Part shown: positions 8,941 through 16,906 of the stretch, piece by piece
How positions within the stretch are numbered: the first letter of the stretch is position 1
How the letters are laid out: each line of letters begins with the position of its first letter
Origin: Bacillus benzoevorans
GTDB taxonomy: Bacteria; Bacillota; Bacilli; Bacillales; Cytobacillaceae
Reading direction: 5' to 3'
Assembly (NCBI RefSeq): GCF_014207535.1
Contig: NZ_JACHGK010000027.1
Span: 1 to 42,620 of the forward strand
DNA length: 42,620 nucleotides
Position numbers and translations under genes: made by a program
Notes under the pieces: model-generated
What the model was told of the DNA's origin: nothing
What the model saw: only the letters and a program-made list of their open reading frames with translations
Database searches by the model: none

Positions 8941-8984
8941 AAAGGGACAGTCCTATCGATAATGTATCTTAGGACTGTCCCTTT
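8941..8984. terminator. Terminator between glnS and the HTH gene
   Basis: AAAGGGACAGTCCTA at 8941-8955 pairs exactly with 8970-8984. A and T runs on both sides suit use in both directions. Confidence 0.85.
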
Positions 8985-8988
8985 CAAA

Positions 8989-9228
8989 TTAATCCTCATC
9001 TTTAATATCCCTGTCTTCCGGGATTGGTTCACGTAAATACTCTTCTACCATTTCTTTATACTTTTCCATTTGTTTGAAATATGTATTAAACTGTTCTTTA
9101 TTGATTAAGTAGCCTTCGCCTTCAAAAAAAGCACGTATCTTTTTTTGTGCGATTAATTTTTTTATCGTTTCCTCTGATAAAGCTAAATACTCTGCCGTCT
9201 CCTTTATAGTTAAATACAAAGGTAACAC
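8989..9228 (-). CDS. Excisionase-family small DNA-binding protein
   Basis: A 79-residue protein with a winged-helix DNA-binding domain of the excisionase (HTH_17) type: LTIKETAEYLALSEETIKKL at residues 6-25, then KIRAFFEGEGYLINKEQF. The acidic tail ends EDRDIKDED. The GTG at 9228 lies only two bases after AGAGGAG. A TTG at 9219 would give MYLTIKETAEYL, which is how many family members begin, and may be the true start. There is no integrase nearby, so it is more likely a chromosomal regulator than a phage excisionase. Its target is not evident. Confidence 0.75.
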   Translation of the reverse strand: MLPLYLTIKETAEYLALSEETIKKLIAQKKIRAFFEGEGYLINKEQFNTYFKQMEKYKEMVEEYLREPIPEDRDIKDED

Positions 9229-9327
9229 CTCTCCTCTACACGCAGTTCAATGGTACATCGTTTTTACGCAACAAAAATGCATTTAATAAAAATAGTATAA
9301 ACTAAGAACAACTGATGACGCAAAAAA

Positions 9328-9362
9328 GGCAGACAGACTCTCCCTTTGAAAGTCTGTCTGCC
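9328..9362 (-). terminator. Hairpin with U-run on the minus strand
   Basis: GGCAGACAGACT at 9328-9339 pairs with AGTCTGTCTGCC at 9351-9362. Read on the minus strand it is followed by TTTTTT, so it can stop transcripts coming from the dmp operon before they reach the HTH gene. Confidence 0.75.
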
Positions 9363-9727
9363 ATTACGTTCTATATGTAACCCCTTAATTTGACCTTACT
9401 CTTAACCCCGTTCGCCTATTTCAAAATAACTAATCCGTACATTTGTAGAAACCACTGCAAAACTATTCATCTGTTTCGGAACTAAATTTCCCCCAAAAAT
9501 TCAGCCCAGCAGCAGATAACCATAAATGATATCTACCCCTAAATACCATTTATTTCAATCAGGATTATATTGAACACCCTTTGCTTTTGATTTCCCCCAA
9601 ACAAATATAAGTCTATGAAACAAACCTATAATCACCGGACTGTACTTTCCCCAAAATACAGTCCGGGATTATGTTTATATGCCAAACTTATACTTTATCC
9701 GTACGTGTTAATCTTAAAATAATTGAA
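9363..9727. other. Gene-free stretch after dmpG
   Basis: No open frame of note. It contains an inverted repeat, CCGGACTGTA at 9635-9644 and TACAGTCCGG at 9657-9666, without a U-run, which may be the 3' end structure of the dmp transcript. A TTTCCCC(C)AAA motif recurs near 9487, 9591 and 9646. Confidence 0.45.
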
Positions 9728-10753
9728 TTATTTAGCAGCTACGCCTTGTCTTGCAGCAAGTTCTGCTGCAACATCAATGATCATGTCTTCTTGTCCGCCG
9801 ACTACTTGACGTCTTGCTAATTCAACTAGAACGTCACGAGCATCAACACCAAATTGTGCAGCAGCACGTTTTGCATGGTATGCGAATGTTGAGTATACAC
9901 CTGCATAACCAAGTGTGATTGCTTCTCTTGTAATTGTTGGTGTTACAGGAAGAAGTGGTGCAACAATATCTTCTGCTAAATCTTGAATTTTGTATAAATC
10001 GATACCTGTTTTGATTCCCATACGATCACAAACCGCTGCAAGAACTTCTGTTTGTGTATTACCAGCACCTGCACCAAAGCAGCGAAGACTTCCGTCAATG
10101 CGAGTTGCGCCAGCTTTAATTGCTGCGATAGAGTTAGCCATAGCCATAGATAAGTTATTGTGGCCGTGGAAACCAATTTCACATTGAAGTTCTTGTCTTA
10201 ATGCACCGATACGCTCAGTTACTTGTTCAGGAAGTAAATAACCTGCAGAGTCAGTCATGTATACGATATCTGCTCCGTAGCTTTCCATTAATTTAGCTTG
10301 CTCAATTAATTTTTCAACAGGAGCCATGTGAGACATCATTAGGAATCCAACTGCTTCCATTCCTAACTCTTTACCCATTGCGATATGTTGTGGAGCAACG
10401 TCTGCTTCTGTTACGTGTGTCGCAACACGAACCATTTTTGCACCTACGCTGGCTGCTTCTTTCAGATCTTCAATTGTTCCGATCCCTGGTAATAGAAGAA
10501 CTGCGATTTTTGAATCACCAGCAACATCTGCTGCAGCTTCGATTAATTTTATATCACTTACTTTAGATAGACCGTATTGTAAAGATGAACCAGCTAAACC
10601 GTCACCATGAGTTACTTCGATATATGGAACACCAGCGTCAGCTAATCCTTTTGTTACAGCCTGTACTTGTTCTACTGTATATTGGTGGCGAACAGCATGG
10701 CTTCCGTCACGTAATGCAACTTCTGTGATTTGAATATCTCTTTCGATTGTCAT
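9728..10753 (-). CDS. dmpG: 4-hydroxy-2-oxovalerate aldolase
   Basis: A 341-residue class II pyruvate aldolase. It splits 4-hydroxy-2-oxovalerate into pyruvate and acetaldehyde at the end of meta-cleavage pathways. The HMGL-like barrel motif ALRDGSHA has the catalytic Arg15 and His19, with metal ligand Asp16; the other metal ligands are in GFHGHNN (His196 and His198). The C-terminal communication domain is present. It lies 25 bases after dmpF, its partner enzyme, which takes the acetaldehyde through a protein tunnel in known homologues. The hydratase and decarboxylase that normally feed it are not in this window. Confidence 0.95.
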   Translation of the reverse strand: MTIERDIQITEVALRDGSHAVRHQYTVEQVQAVTKGLADAGVPYIEVTHGDGLAGSSLQYGLSKVSDIKLIEAAADVAGDSKIAVLLLPGIGTIEDLKEAASVGAKMVRVATHVTEADVAPQHIAMGKELGMEAVGFLMMSHMAPVEKLIEQAKLMESYGADIVYMTDSAGYLLPEQVTERIGALRQELQCEIGFHGHNNLSMAMANSIAAIKAGATRIDGSLRCFGAGAGNTQTEVLAAVCDRMGIKTGIDLYKIQDLAEDIVAPLLPVTPTITREAITLGYAGVYSTFAYHAKRAAAQFGVDARDVLVELARRQVVGGQEDMIIDVAAELAARQGVAAK

Positions 10754-10778
10754 GTTATTATTTTCCCCTTTCTTCAGC

Positions 10779-11663
10779 TCAAACTGTTTCCTTTAATTCT
10801 TTTTTCGCAAACTCTTCAGCAATACGAACAGCTGCAGATGTCATGATATCCAGGTTACCAGAATATTCCGGTAAGTAGTCTCCAGCACCTTTAACTTCAA
10901 TAAGAACAGTTACTTTATTGCCTTCAAAAATTGGTTCAGTACGTAAGTGGTAACCAGGAACGTAAGATTGAACTGTTTTTTCCATTTCTTTAATAGATTC
11001 ACGGATACCTTCTTCGTTCATTGTGCCTTCTTCAACAAGCGCGTATACAGTATTACGCATCATGATTGGAGGTTCAGCAGGGTTTAAGATGATAATCGCT
11101 TTTCCTTTGTCAGCTCCGCCAACTACTTCGATTGCTTTTGAAGTTGTTTCAGTAAATTCATCGATATTTGCACGAGTACCAGGGCCTGCAGATTTACTTG
11201 AAATCGTAGCAACGATTTCGCCGTATACAACGTTAGATACGCGGTTAATAGCAGCAACCATTGGAATAGTAGCTTGTCCGCCGCAAGTAATCATGTTGAT
11301 ATTGCTTTTATCTAAATGTTCGTTAACGTTTACTGCTGGTGATACGTAAGGTCCAATTGCAGCTGGTGTTAAGTCAAGCATTTTAATGCCGCGTTCTTGA
11401 CATAATTTGTCGTTGTAAAGATGTGCTTTTGCGCTTGTTGCATCAAACATAATGTCTGCTTCTAAACCTTGTTCAAAGAAACCGTCGATTCCAGTGTCAA
11501 CACCAGCATAACCTGCTTCTTTTGCACGGCGTAAACCGTCTGAATTTGGGTCAATTCCGATTACTGCAGTTAATTCCAAGAATTCTGATCTACCTAATTT
11601 GACCATAAGGTCTGTTCCAATATTACCTGAGCCAATAATAGCCGCTTTTAATTTTTTAGCCAA
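10779..11663 (-). CDS. dmpF: Acetaldehyde dehydrogenase (acylating)
   Basis: A 294-residue enzyme that turns acetaldehyde, NAD+ and CoA into acetyl-CoA. The Rossmann motif GSGNIG is at residues 11-16. The catalytic cysteine is Cys127 in NMITCGGQATIP. Length matches the DmpF/MhpF family. The ATG at 11663 has AGGAGGAGAATT upstream in the minus strand. It sits between the IclR regulator gene (57 bases to the open frame end) and dmpG, so the three genes are likely one operon. Confidence 0.95.
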   Translation of the reverse strand: MAKKLKAAIIGSGNIGTDLMVKLGRSEFLELTAVIGIDPNSDGLRRAKEAGYAGVDTGIDGFFEQGLEADIMFDATSAKAHLYNDKLCQERGIKMLDLTPAAIGPYVSPAVNVNEHLDKSNINMITCGGQATIPMVAAINRVSNVVYGEIVATISSKSAGPGTRANIDEFTETTSKAIEVVGGADKGKAIIILNPAEPPIMMRNTVYALVEEGTMNEEGIRESIKEMEKTVQSYVPGYHLRTEPIFEGNKVTVLIEVKGAGDYLPEYSGNLDIMTSAAVRIAEEFAKKELKETV

Positions 11664-11719
11664 AATAATTCTCCTCCTAAATATAAGAAAGTAATTTTAT
11701 AGTGAATTGTGCCTCAAGT

Positions 11720-12496
11720 TTAATAATGAGGAACATCTTTGTAACCTAAGCATCTCGAAATCTTTGCTGCTGCATTTTTTACACCTGCGATTACTTCTGG
11801 AAGTCTCTCATCTGTTAGTCTCATTTTTGGTGTAGCACAGCTTAATGAAGCGGATACATTCCCATTGTAATCGAATATTGGCGCTCCAACACATGCAAGA
11901 CCAAACTCAATCTCTTCATCTTCAAGCGAATAACCGTTTTCTTTTATCGTTTGAAGTTGTTTCTTGATTTCTTCTTTATCAGTGATGGTATGTTCAGTAA
12001 AGGCTTGCATTTTTATTGTTGATAGAATTCTATCAACTTCTCTCTCATTTTGATAAGCGAGAATCGCCTTTCCCACCCCTGTACAGTGAATCGGAGCTTT
12101 TTTCCCAACATGGGAAGAGATTCTTAAAGTTTGTGGCCCTTCTTCTTTTGCCACATAAACTAATTCATCTTGCTGCCTCACGACTAGATGAACAGTCTCT
12201 CTCAGTTCATCTACCAACTCCTTAATAAACGGGCGGGCAATTTGGACAATATCTAATTTGTCAGCAATAAAAGAACCCAGTTCGAATAACTTTAAGCCCA
12301 GCTTATACTTTAAATCATCTGGATTTTGCTGAAGGTACCCTCTATGTTCCAGGGTTTTGATTAGACCATGAACGGTGCTTTTCGATAAGCCTAATTTCTC
12401 GCTGATATCTTTAACACTTAGTTCTGATTCGCCATCTAAGAACAACTCAAGAATATCGGCAGCCCTGTCAACAGATTGTATCAAACGCTCTGCCAT
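11720..12496 (-). CDS. IclR-family transcriptional regulator of the dmpFG operon
   Basis: A 258-residue IclR protein. The N-terminal winged helix (about residues 6-65) includes LSVKDISEKLGLSKSTVHGL. The C-terminal effector domain includes HCTGVGKAILA and the typical PIFDYNGNVSASLS. The frame is open to 12520, but AAGGAGG lies inside that part and places the ATG at 12496 as the start, six bases downstream. It is the first gene of iclR-dmpF-dmpG. A near-perfect promoter lies at 12557-12585 and an inverted repeat at 12519-12540 lies between promoter and start, so autoregulation and control of dmpFG are likely. The effector is unknown. Confidence 0.9.
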   Translation of the reverse strand: MAERLIQSVDRAADILELFLDGESELSVKDISEKLGLSKSTVHGLIKTLEHRGYLQQNPDDLKYKLGLKLFELGSFIADKLDIVQIARPFIKELVDELRETVHLVVRQQDELVYVAKEEGPQTLRISSHVGKKAPIHCTGVGKAILAYQNEREVDRILSTIKMQAFTEHTITDKEEIKKQLQTIKENGYSLEDEEIEFGLACVGAPIFDYNGNVSASLSCATPKMRLTDERLPEVIAGVKNAAAKISRCLGYKDVPHY

Positions 12497-12518
12497 GGTT
12501 ACCCTCCTTGCATTCGAC

Positions 12519-12540
12519 ATTACCGAATGGCGTTCGTAAT
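12519..12540. promoter_or_regulatory. Candidate IclR operator
   Basis: Imperfect inverted repeat: ATTACCGAA at 12519-12527 and TTCGTAAT at 12533-12540, complementary except for one bulged C. It lies just downstream of the expected start of transcription of iclR-dmpFG. Confidence 0.5.
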
Positions 12541-12556
12541 TTCAACTTACATTCTT

Positions 12557-12585
12557 ATCATAAAGCCCGTCTACTATATTGTCAA
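12557..12585 (-). promoter_or_regulatory. SigA-type promoter of iclR-dmpF-dmpG
   Basis: On the minus strand TTGACA (12585-12580) and TATGAT (12562-12557) are separated by 17 bases. Confidence 0.75.
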
Positions 12586-12724
12586 CATTTTTTCATTTGA
12601 CAAATCATGAATTATTTTGGAAAAGTCATGTGAATAAAGGGAAAACGAATATTAGAACCAATTTCCTTTAAATAGAGCAGTGAAATATCAACGACTTTTA
12701 TCACATCGATACACAAAGCAAAAA

Positions 12725-12760
12725 ACGCTTATAAATACCCTTATAGGTATTTATAAGCGT
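12725..12760 (-). terminator. Terminator of the HesB-like gene
   Basis: ACGCTTATAAATACC at 12725-12739 pairs exactly with 12746-12760, with A/T runs on both sides. Suitable for minus-strand transcripts ending after 12825. Confidence 0.85.
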
Positions 12761-12824
12761 AAAAAAATACACTTTATTATTGAATAAAAGAAATGACCTT
12801 CAATTTATTTTACATAAAATATGT

Positions 12825-13130
12825 TTATTTAACGTCTTTTATCATGAAATTTTGCAGCCATATTTCTGTTCCATACGCAGAAGGTTTATAATCAATCAGG
12901 ATGTTTTTTGTATGTTTTAGCATTAAATTGTCATAAATAAACGTAATGCCATCCATTTCTATCGTGTTTTCTCCTTCTTTTTGCTCCACGGGTGCTAGCG
13001 AATAACTGGCAGTTCCTCCCCCGCCGCAGCCAACACCTGCTAAATAAACATAGACCGACTGTTTCGTTTCATCTTTTGCTAATAAGTTTTTTAATGTTGC
13101 GATTGCTGTTTCTGTTACGGTAATATTCAT
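12825..13130 (-). CDS. HesB/IscA-like iron-sulfur biosynthesis family protein
   Basis: A 101-residue protein of the HesB-like fold. The N-terminus ITVTETAIATLKNLL and the glycine-rich VGCGGGGTASYSL fit the family. Only the first cysteine (Cys35) is present; the C-terminal Cys-X-Cys of true A-type iron-sulfur carriers is missing (the tail reads LQNFMIKDVK). So it resembles the short Bacillus HesB-like proteins whose role is not established. It stands alone with its own terminator. Confidence 0.75.
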   Translation of the reverse strand: MNITVTETAIATLKNLLAKDETKQSVYVYLAGVGCGGGGTASYSLAPVEQKEGENTIEMDGITFIYDNLMLKHTKNILIDYKPSAYGTEIWLQNFMIKDVK

Positions 13131-13244
13131 AAAAATCCTCCATTCTATTTACTTAGAATTATTATACATCGACTTTTTATAAATGGTAGTTTTCTTGCTC
13201 ATAATATTCGCAAAATAATATTTTTCCATACTTACAAAAAAGAA

Positions 13245-13272
13245 ATCAGGCTGCAGAAGCGTACAACCTGAT
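13245..13272 (-). terminator. Terminator of the aminotransferase gene
   Basis: ATCAGG at 13245-13250 pairs with CCTGAT at 13267-13272, extended by a further TG/CA pair. On the minus strand it is followed by TTCTTTTTT. Confidence 0.7.
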
Positions 13273-13296
13273 TCATATTAATAAAGTATCTCCTAT

Positions 13297-14475
13297 TTAA
13301 TTTTTATCATTTCTAGAGAGAAAATTCCCAATCCGCTCTGCGGCTTCCGTCAGCCTTTCAGCTGTCTGGACGAGGGCAATACGGACATAACCCTCTCCAA
13401 GACTCCCAAAAGCATCGCCCGGTACTACAGCAACACCGGCTTTTTCAAGGAGTGCAAAAGCAAATTCACGAGAAGCCCACCCTTCAGGAATTTTAGCCCA
13501 AACAAACATCGTTGCCGGTGATTTTGGAACATTCCAGCCAGCACCCGCTAATCCTGTAAGCAGCGCATCTCTGCGTTTTTCATATTCCTTTACTTGATCA
13601 TCCAATACCTGATAATCCGATGTCAGTGCAATCTCAGCTGCCTTTTGAATCGGATAAAACACACCATAATCGATATGTGACTTAAGTGCAGCCAGAATGT
13701 TAATCACATCCCTGTTTCCTACTACATACCCTATGCGGCAGCCAGCCATATTAAAGGTTTTAGATAAAGAGTTAAATTCAATCCCAACTTCTTTCGCCCC
13801 GGGAATGGACATAAAGCTCATCTGCGGGTGATGATCAAAGATCAGTTCAGAATAGGCAAAATCATGAACCACTAGAATGTTATGTCTTCGGGCAAATTCT
13901 ACCACCTGTTCAAAGAATGATTCATCTGCCAATGCTGTAACAGGATTTCCCGGATAGCTAATAATCATCATTTTTGTTTTCTCCAACACTTCTGCCGGGA
14001 TTTCATCCAGCTGCGGCAAATACTGGTTTTCCTCCAGTAATGGCATTGGATAAACCGTACCGCCCGCTATCGTAACGCTGGCCTCATAAATGGGATAGCC
14101 TGGGTCGGGTACAAGCACATAGTCACCTTGATTTACCATTGCTAGAGCCAAATGGGACAATCCATCCTGCGAGCCCATCAGCTGTAACACTTCTGCAACA
14201 GGATTAATCTCTACCTGATAGCGCTGCTGATAAAAATAAGAAACCGCTTGATTAAACTCTGGAATTCCTGTCAGTGTATAGCCGTATTTTGCTGAATCCT
14301 CGCAATACTCGACAAGCGAATCGACTACAAAATCGGGCGGAGGCAGATTTGGACTGCCGACACTTAGATCGATAACATCCATTCCTTTTTGGATAACTTC
14401 TTGCTTTTTATTCGCCATTTCTGTAAAAATTCCAGTAGTCAGTTTTCCCATAATCTGCGATGGAACAATTTTCAT
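13297..14475 (-). CDS. Class I/II aminotransferase, LL-diaminopimelate aminotransferase-like
   Basis: A 392-residue fold-type I PLP enzyme. The PLP lysine is Lys239 in NSLSKTFNMAGCRIGY; YPGNPVT near 174-180 and the C-terminal arginine region GEGYVRIAL bind substrate carboxylates. It has the N-terminal TGIFTEMANKK and DLSVGSPNLPPP seen in proteins labelled LL-diaminopimelate aminotransferase in Bacillaceae. Bacilli usually make lysine through the acetylase route, so the label may be wrong, and an alanine/methionine-type aminotransferase is equally possible. Start ATG at 14475 is preceded by AAGGAGG. Monocistronic. Confidence 0.85.
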   Translation of the reverse strand: MKIVPSQIMGKLTTGIFTEMANKKQEVIQKGMDVIDLSVGSPNLPPPDFVVDSLVEYCEDSAKYGYTLTGIPEFNQAVSYFYQQRYQVEINPVAEVLQLMGSQDGLSHLALAMVNQGDYVLVPDPGYPIYEASVTIAGGTVYPMPLLEENQYLPQLDEIPAEVLEKTKMMIISYPGNPVTALADESFFEQVVEFARRHNILVVHDFAYSELIFDHHPQMSFMSIPGAKEVGIEFNSLSKTFNMAGCRIGYVVGNRDVINILAALKSHIDYGVFYPIQKAAEIALTSDYQVLDDQVKEYEKRRDALLTGLAGAGWNVPKSPATMFVWAKIPEGWASREFAFALLEKAGVAVVPGDAFGSLGEGYVRIALVQTAERLTEAAERIGNFLSRNDKN

Positions 14476-14595
14476 GGTTGAATCCTCCTTGAAGCCAAAT
14501 CTTTTCTATAATTCTTTTTTAAATTACTATCTCAATATAAATGTACCATAGTTCCATTACTGCAGAGGCTTCTTTTTAAACGATAATTATTTTAA

Positions 14596-14624
14596 TTGAC
14601 AAGTTAATAAGGAGATCGTACAAT
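14596..14624 (+). promoter_or_regulatory. SigA-type promoter of the pirin gene
   Basis: TTGACA at 14596-14601 and TACAAT at 14619-14624 with exactly 17 bases between them. Confidence 0.8.
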
Positions 14625-14657
14625 TATCTCGAATTAAATTATCTCTAATTCGAAATA
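14625..14657 (+). promoter_or_regulatory. Two overlapping MhqR-like operator sites
   Basis: TATCTCTAATTCGAAATA at 14640-14657 agrees at 16 of 18 positions with the MhqR operator as I recall it from B. subtilis (tATCTcgaAtTCgAGATa). A second half site, TATCTCGAATTA, lies 15 bases upstream at 14625-14636. Both lie directly after the -10 box, across the start of transcription, which suits repression. Confidence 0.6.
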
Positions 14658-14723
14658 TAGGATACTAAGAATGCAATGCATATCAATAGATAAAAAACCA
14701 AACATATAAATAAAGGGGATGAC

Positions 14724-15425
14724 ATGATGTTAAGAAAAATTGATCATAACAAAATGGGAAGAAGTAATTTAGGCTGGCTGAGAAGTTTGTTCCATTTCTC
14801 ATTTGCCGAGTACTATAATCCTGAAAACATTAATTTTGGTGTATTACGAGTAATTAACGATGACTTGATTGCACCACATACTGGCTTTGATACACATCCG
14901 CACCGTGATATGGAGATTATTTCATATGTAGTTGAAGGAGATTTGACTCACGGGGACAGTATGGGAAACAAGCAGACTGTAACACGCGGACATGTTCAAT
15001 ATATGAGTGCCGGAACAGGCGTCCTGCATAGTGAGCATAATCATGGGGATGAGATGTTAAGAATTCTGCAAATCTGGATTTTCCCTGACAAAAAAGGCTA
15101 CACACCTAATTACGGGGATTTCCGCTTTAATTGGGAAGACAGACATAATAAATGGCTCCATATGGTATCGGGTAAAGACGGGGATGCAACAGTAAAAATT
15201 AATCAGGATGTCAATTTCTTTTCTTTAGAGCTGGACAAAGATAAAGAGATCAACTTCCCGGTAGCGAACGGACGCCAAGCTTATTTAGTTCAGATCGAAG
15301 GTACGTCTGATATCAATGAGATTAGCTTAGATGCTCGAGATGGTCTTGAAATTATAGAGGAAGATATTCAAATTAAAGCGAAAGAAACTTCCCATATTTT
15401 AGTCATTGAAATGGCAAAAGAATGA
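14724..15425 (+). CDS. Pirin family protein (quercetinase-like bicupin)
   Basis: A 233-residue pirin-type cupin. The metal-binding cupin motif is seen as FDTHPHRDMEI (about 56-66) with HSEHNHGDEMLR (about 101-112), giving the usual His-His-His-Glu set. It is the length of the short bacterial YhhW-type pirins, some of which oxidise quercetin. GGGG at 14715-14718 is 5 bases from the ATG at 14724 and 8 from the ATG at 14727, so either may be used. Its promoter carries MhqR-like sites, which suggests induction by quinones or catechols. A branched terminator follows the stop. Confidence 0.9.
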   Translation: MMLRKIDHNKMGRSNLGWLRSLFHFSFAEYYNPENINFGVLRVINDDLIAPHTGFDTHPHRDMEIISYVVEGDLTHGDSMGNKQTVTRGHVQYMSAGTGVLHSEHNHGDEMLRILQIWIFPDKKGYTPNYGDFRFNWEDRHNKWLHMVSGKDGDATVKINQDVNFFSLELDKDKEINFPVANGRQAYLVQIEGTSDINEISLDARDGLEIIEEDIQIKAKETSHILVIEMAKE

Positions 15426-15430
15426 TTTCT

Positions 15431-15479
15431 TGCATTCGTCCCACCATTTATAGAAGTGGGGGACTTCTGCTGAATAAAG
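15431..15479. repeat. Dispersed hairpin repeat, copy 2
   Basis: Same motif as at 4101-4139: TGCATT, a CCCAC/GTGGG hairpin, then GTGGGGGACTTCTGCT. It lies directly after the pirin stop codon. Confidence 0.6.
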
Positions 15480-15485
15480 TTAGAG

Positions 15486-15554
15486 AAGAAGTCACAGTGT
15501 GAGGCTATCGTTTATCACGATAGTTTATTACAAAAGCTGTGGCTTCTTTTTTAT
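15486..15554 (+). terminator. Terminator of the pirin gene
   Basis: AAGAAGTCACAG at 15486-15497 pairs with CTGTGGCTTCTT at 15537-15548 and is followed by TTTT. An inner hairpin CTATCGT/ACGATAG makes it a two-level structure. Confidence 0.75.
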
Positions 15555-15648
15555 GTTTTGGCCGAATAAATATAAGATTGAGCTAAAGTGTTTAGGGTGC
15601 AAATGATTGCTTAAGTATATTGCATATCTTTTTAATAGAGGTGATTTT

Positions 15649-16335
15649 GTGTATAGTCAGTACAGGACTCCTTCTTTTCCTGAGCAGCATTCCACGGTCA
15701 AAAACTCTTTTACTATGACCGTAGAGGGAGAAGGACGTGTCATAACAAAACCGGATCAAGCAAAGATAAATATCGGCGTTTCAACGGAAAATCCAAACGT
15801 ACAGCAGGCCCAACAGGAAAACACAAAAATTTCAAACCAAATCATCGATGCATTAACCAGAACCGGAATTAGTGAAAATGATATCAGAACGGTGACCTAT
15901 TCTATTTTTCCACGTTATGATTATATTGAGGGAAAATCTATCTTAAGAGGCTATGAAGTTGAACATTTATTTGAAATTACGATTAGGGATCTTACGAAAA
16001 CAGGGCTCGTCTACGATGCAGCGATTCAAAATGGGGCCAATCGCAGCGGGACGATCCAGTTTCTAGTTTCAAATCCAGAACAATATTATCAAGAGGCTTT
16101 GTCAAAGGCAGTGATCGATGCCGGAAAAAAAGCAGCTGTACTTGCGCAAACGATCAGGGCTGCCCTTTATCCCATTCCCATAAAAATGATCGAAAGAAGC
16201 ATGGGGCAAGGTTCGGCTCCACGCCCTTATGCGTTTCAAGTTGCCGGTGTTTCAACTGAGGGTCCTCCTCCAATCCAAGAAGGCCGTTTTACGATTACAG
16301 CCAATGTGACAGCGGTTTATTCATATAAAAGTTAA
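15649..16335 (+). CDS. SIMPL domain (DUF541) protein
   Basis: A 228-residue protein of the SIMPL/DUF541 family. TVEGEGRVITKPDQAKINIG near the N-terminus is the family hallmark, and ANRSGTIQFLVSN is in the middle. The frame opens at a TTG at 15607, but AGAGGTGA at 15638-15645 places the GTG at 15649 as the start. The usual signal peptide is missing, so this copy appears to be cytoplasmic or exported in another way. Family members have been linked to oxidative stress and outer-surface processes, but no reaction is established. Monocistronic. Confidence 0.85.
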   Translation: MYSQYRTPSFPEQHSTVKNSFTMTVEGEGRVITKPDQAKINIGVSTENPNVQQAQQENTKISNQIIDALTRTGISENDIRTVTYSIFPRYDYIEGKSILRGYEVEHLFEITIRDLTKTGLVYDAAIQNGANRSGTIQFLVSNPEQYYQEALSKAVIDAGKKAAVLAQTIRAALYPIPIKMIERSMGQGSAPRPYAFQVAGVSTEGPPPIQEGRFTITANVTAVYSYKS

Positions 16336-16376
16336 GAGGAAAATATTTAAAAGGCTGCACTCGCAAGACACCTGTT

Positions 16377-16413
16377 GTGAACGATTCGGAACCCCCATCT
16401 GAATCGTTCGCAC
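16377..16413. other. Inverted repeat between convergent genes
   Basis: GTGAACGATTC at 16377-16387 pairs with GAATCGTTCGCAC at 16401-16413, with one bulge. There is no U-run on either strand. It lies between the SIMPL gene and a minus-strand gene and may act as a shared transcript end. Confidence 0.45.
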
Positions 16414-16438
16414 CCTCGTTCCGAACCGCTCGAAACCT

Positions 16439-16681
16439 TTAGAGTTTTATTTCATTTTTTTCATTCACTTTTTCATCGATGATGAGATTCCTGTTCATCC
16501 TTTCGAGTTCCAGCCGTAATTTTTCCGTTTCCATTAAGTAATTTTGTTGTTTCAATTTCTCTAATTCGATTTCATCTTTAATCATGTCACGCTTAATTTT
16601 GGACTGTTTTTGAAAATGACTCGTGAGGATGGCAATGATTGGAATAGCAAAAACCATGATTACTGCAATTGTACCCGTCAT
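16439..16681 (-). CDS. Small membrane protein with coiled-coil tail
   Basis: An 80-residue protein with one N-terminal membrane segment (about residues 3-23: GTIAVIMVFAIPIIAILTSH) and then a strongly charged helix, EIELEKLKQQNYLMETEKLR, with coiled-coil character. The frame opens at 16702, but AAAGGGTGATC lies inside it and points to the ATG at 16681. Layout (one membrane helix then coiled coil) resembles PspB of the phage shock system, though sequence identity is not claimed. Function unknown. Confidence 0.65.
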   Translation of the reverse strand: MTGTIAVIMVFAIPIIAILTSHFQKQSKIKRDMIKDEIELEKLKQQNYLMETEKLRLELERMNRNLIIDEKVNEKNEIKL

Positions 16682-16906
16682 ATTGATCACCCTTTTTCTC
16701 ATATTTATTAACTCTCTCTACCAATTATATGATAATTTGGGGAATTCTAAAAGAATCTAATCAACCGATTGGTCTCTATTTTTTCCTTAGATCATTTGTT
16801 TTGCCCCTTCATTTTAAAGCCTCAGCTGCCTTCCTCATTTTCCATGAAACCTTTCCCCATGTTATACGTATTAAAACTGACCTTTATGATTGAAAGGAGT
16901 GTATTT

